Shown here one piece after another: positions 63,675 through 64,000 of a DNA stretch of 64,000 bases (position 1 is the first letter of the stretch; each line of letters opens with the position of its first letter). The position numbers and the translations under genes were made by a program. A model generated the notes under the pieces. The model saw only the letters and a list, made by a program, of their open reading frames with translations, did not search any database and was not told where the DNA came from. Source of the stretch: an uncultured Flavobacteriaceae bacterium (GTDB lineage Bacteria > Bacteroidota > Bacteroidia > Flavobacteriales > Flavobacteriaceae); NCBI GenBank assembly GCA_947487895.1, contig CANKYF010000003.1, forward strand, positions 62,001 to 126,000, in the 5' to 3' direction.

Positions 63675-64000
63675 ATGACCAAAAAGAAAAACAAAAAACA
63701 AGTAGATAAAGAATTTGGGTTATCATCTTGGGCTATTAATAACAAAACAACCATGTATGTGTTAATAGCACTCATCCTTATATTGGGTACAGGTGCTTAT
63801 TTTAGTATGCCAAGAGAAAATTTTCCAGAAATTAAAGAGACTAAAATATACATTAGTTCTATCTATCCAGGAAACACTGCAGAGGATATTGAAAAACTCA
63901 TTACAGATCCTATTGAAGACAAACTCAAAACAGTAAGTAATGTTGTTGAAATTACCTCAACATCTCAAGAAGATTATTCTATAGTTATTGTAGAATTTGA
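63675..64000 (+). CDS. RND family efflux permease (partial, N-terminus only)
   Basis: The start of an AcrB-like pump; the frame is open to the window end. After a basic, cytoplasmic N-terminus (MTKKKNKKQVDKEFGLSSWAI) comes the first transmembrane helix TTMYVLIALILILGTGAYF and the porter domain opening SMPRENFPEIKETKIYISSIYPGNTAEDIEKLITDPIE, where acidic replaces the usual DLFP wording. It follows the adaptor gene by 29 nt, last visible gene of the operon. Confidence 0.93.
   Translation, partial: MTKKKNKKQVDKEFGLSSWAINNKTTMYVLIALILILGTGAYFSMPRENFPEIKETKIYISSIYPGNTAEDIEKLITDPIEDKLKTVSNVVEITSTSQEDYSIVIVEF

Overview
The window is a continuous stretch of an AT-rich Bacteroidota chromosome, almost certainly from a marine-type member of the Flavobacteriaceae. 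Pointers are: alternative complex III cytochromes, DUF2723, DUF5916 and DUF5686-type proteins, CRTAC1/UnbV lipoproteins, short leaders without Shine-Dalgarno sequences, and many promoters that fit the Bacteroidota consensus TTTG - about 19 nt - TAnnTTTG. No prophage, insertion sequence, rRNA or CRISPR array is visible. Layout: 1-1449 holds the start of an alternative complex III operon (actB, actA; minus strand). 1663-7072 has a SPOR protein, the rimP-nusA-infB operon (minus) and tRNA-Gln. 7225-16691 has a large DUF2723 membrane protein, a polysaccharide deacetylase, a cassette-like lipoprotein gene, a cysteine-less thioredoxin, a metallophosphoesterase and polA. 16716-20017 is an accessory patch: two DUF559 endonuclease-like genes, one broken by a single-base insertion, each lying between inverted copies of a 26-bp palindromic repeat, with a beta-barrel/DUF3179 gene pair between them. 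20039-21982 is a YgiQ radical SAM protein. 22062-27275 is a self-contained two-component regulon. 27389-31438 holds two outer-membrane proteins. 31648-35957 is the ribosomal/translation cluster rplM-rpsI, rpsB-tsf, pyrH-frr. 36020-44545 has barrel and small secreted proteins, an MMPL transporter, asnS, rpoN and a PAP2-like membrane protein. 44540-47656 is an ExbB/ExbD cluster with an adjoining barrel gene, followed by tRNA-Ser. 47900-50887 has ansA, tatD, a retropepsin-like protease and an orphan LuxR-type response regulator. 50888-51421 is a non-coding-looking stretch that holds two operator-promoter units, a candidate small RNA and a 31-residue membrane peptide. 51422-60318 has a CRTAC1/UnbV lipoprotein, sucB-sucA and a polyprenyl synthase. 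60443-64000 is a TetR-controlled tripartite RND efflux operon that runs off the end. The most interesting signal is regulatory. Two LuxR/NarL-type response regulator genes each sit beside 16-nt inverted repeats of 7-2-7 form (TAC-N10-GTA). Each of these repeats lies exactly 23 nt from a -7 box of TAnTTTTR type. One of them (23125-23140) has such a box at 23 nt on both sides and so looks like a symmetric divergent promoter. It would drive two lipoprotein genes one way and a START-domain gene plus the histidine kinase/regulator pair the other way; a further copy precedes a frameshifted gene of unknown function. The second system drives a putative small RNA and a tiny membrane protein. The other notable element is the repeat-DUF559 unit, which resembles in layout the REP/RAYT association but with a PD-(D/E)XK-type nuclease.
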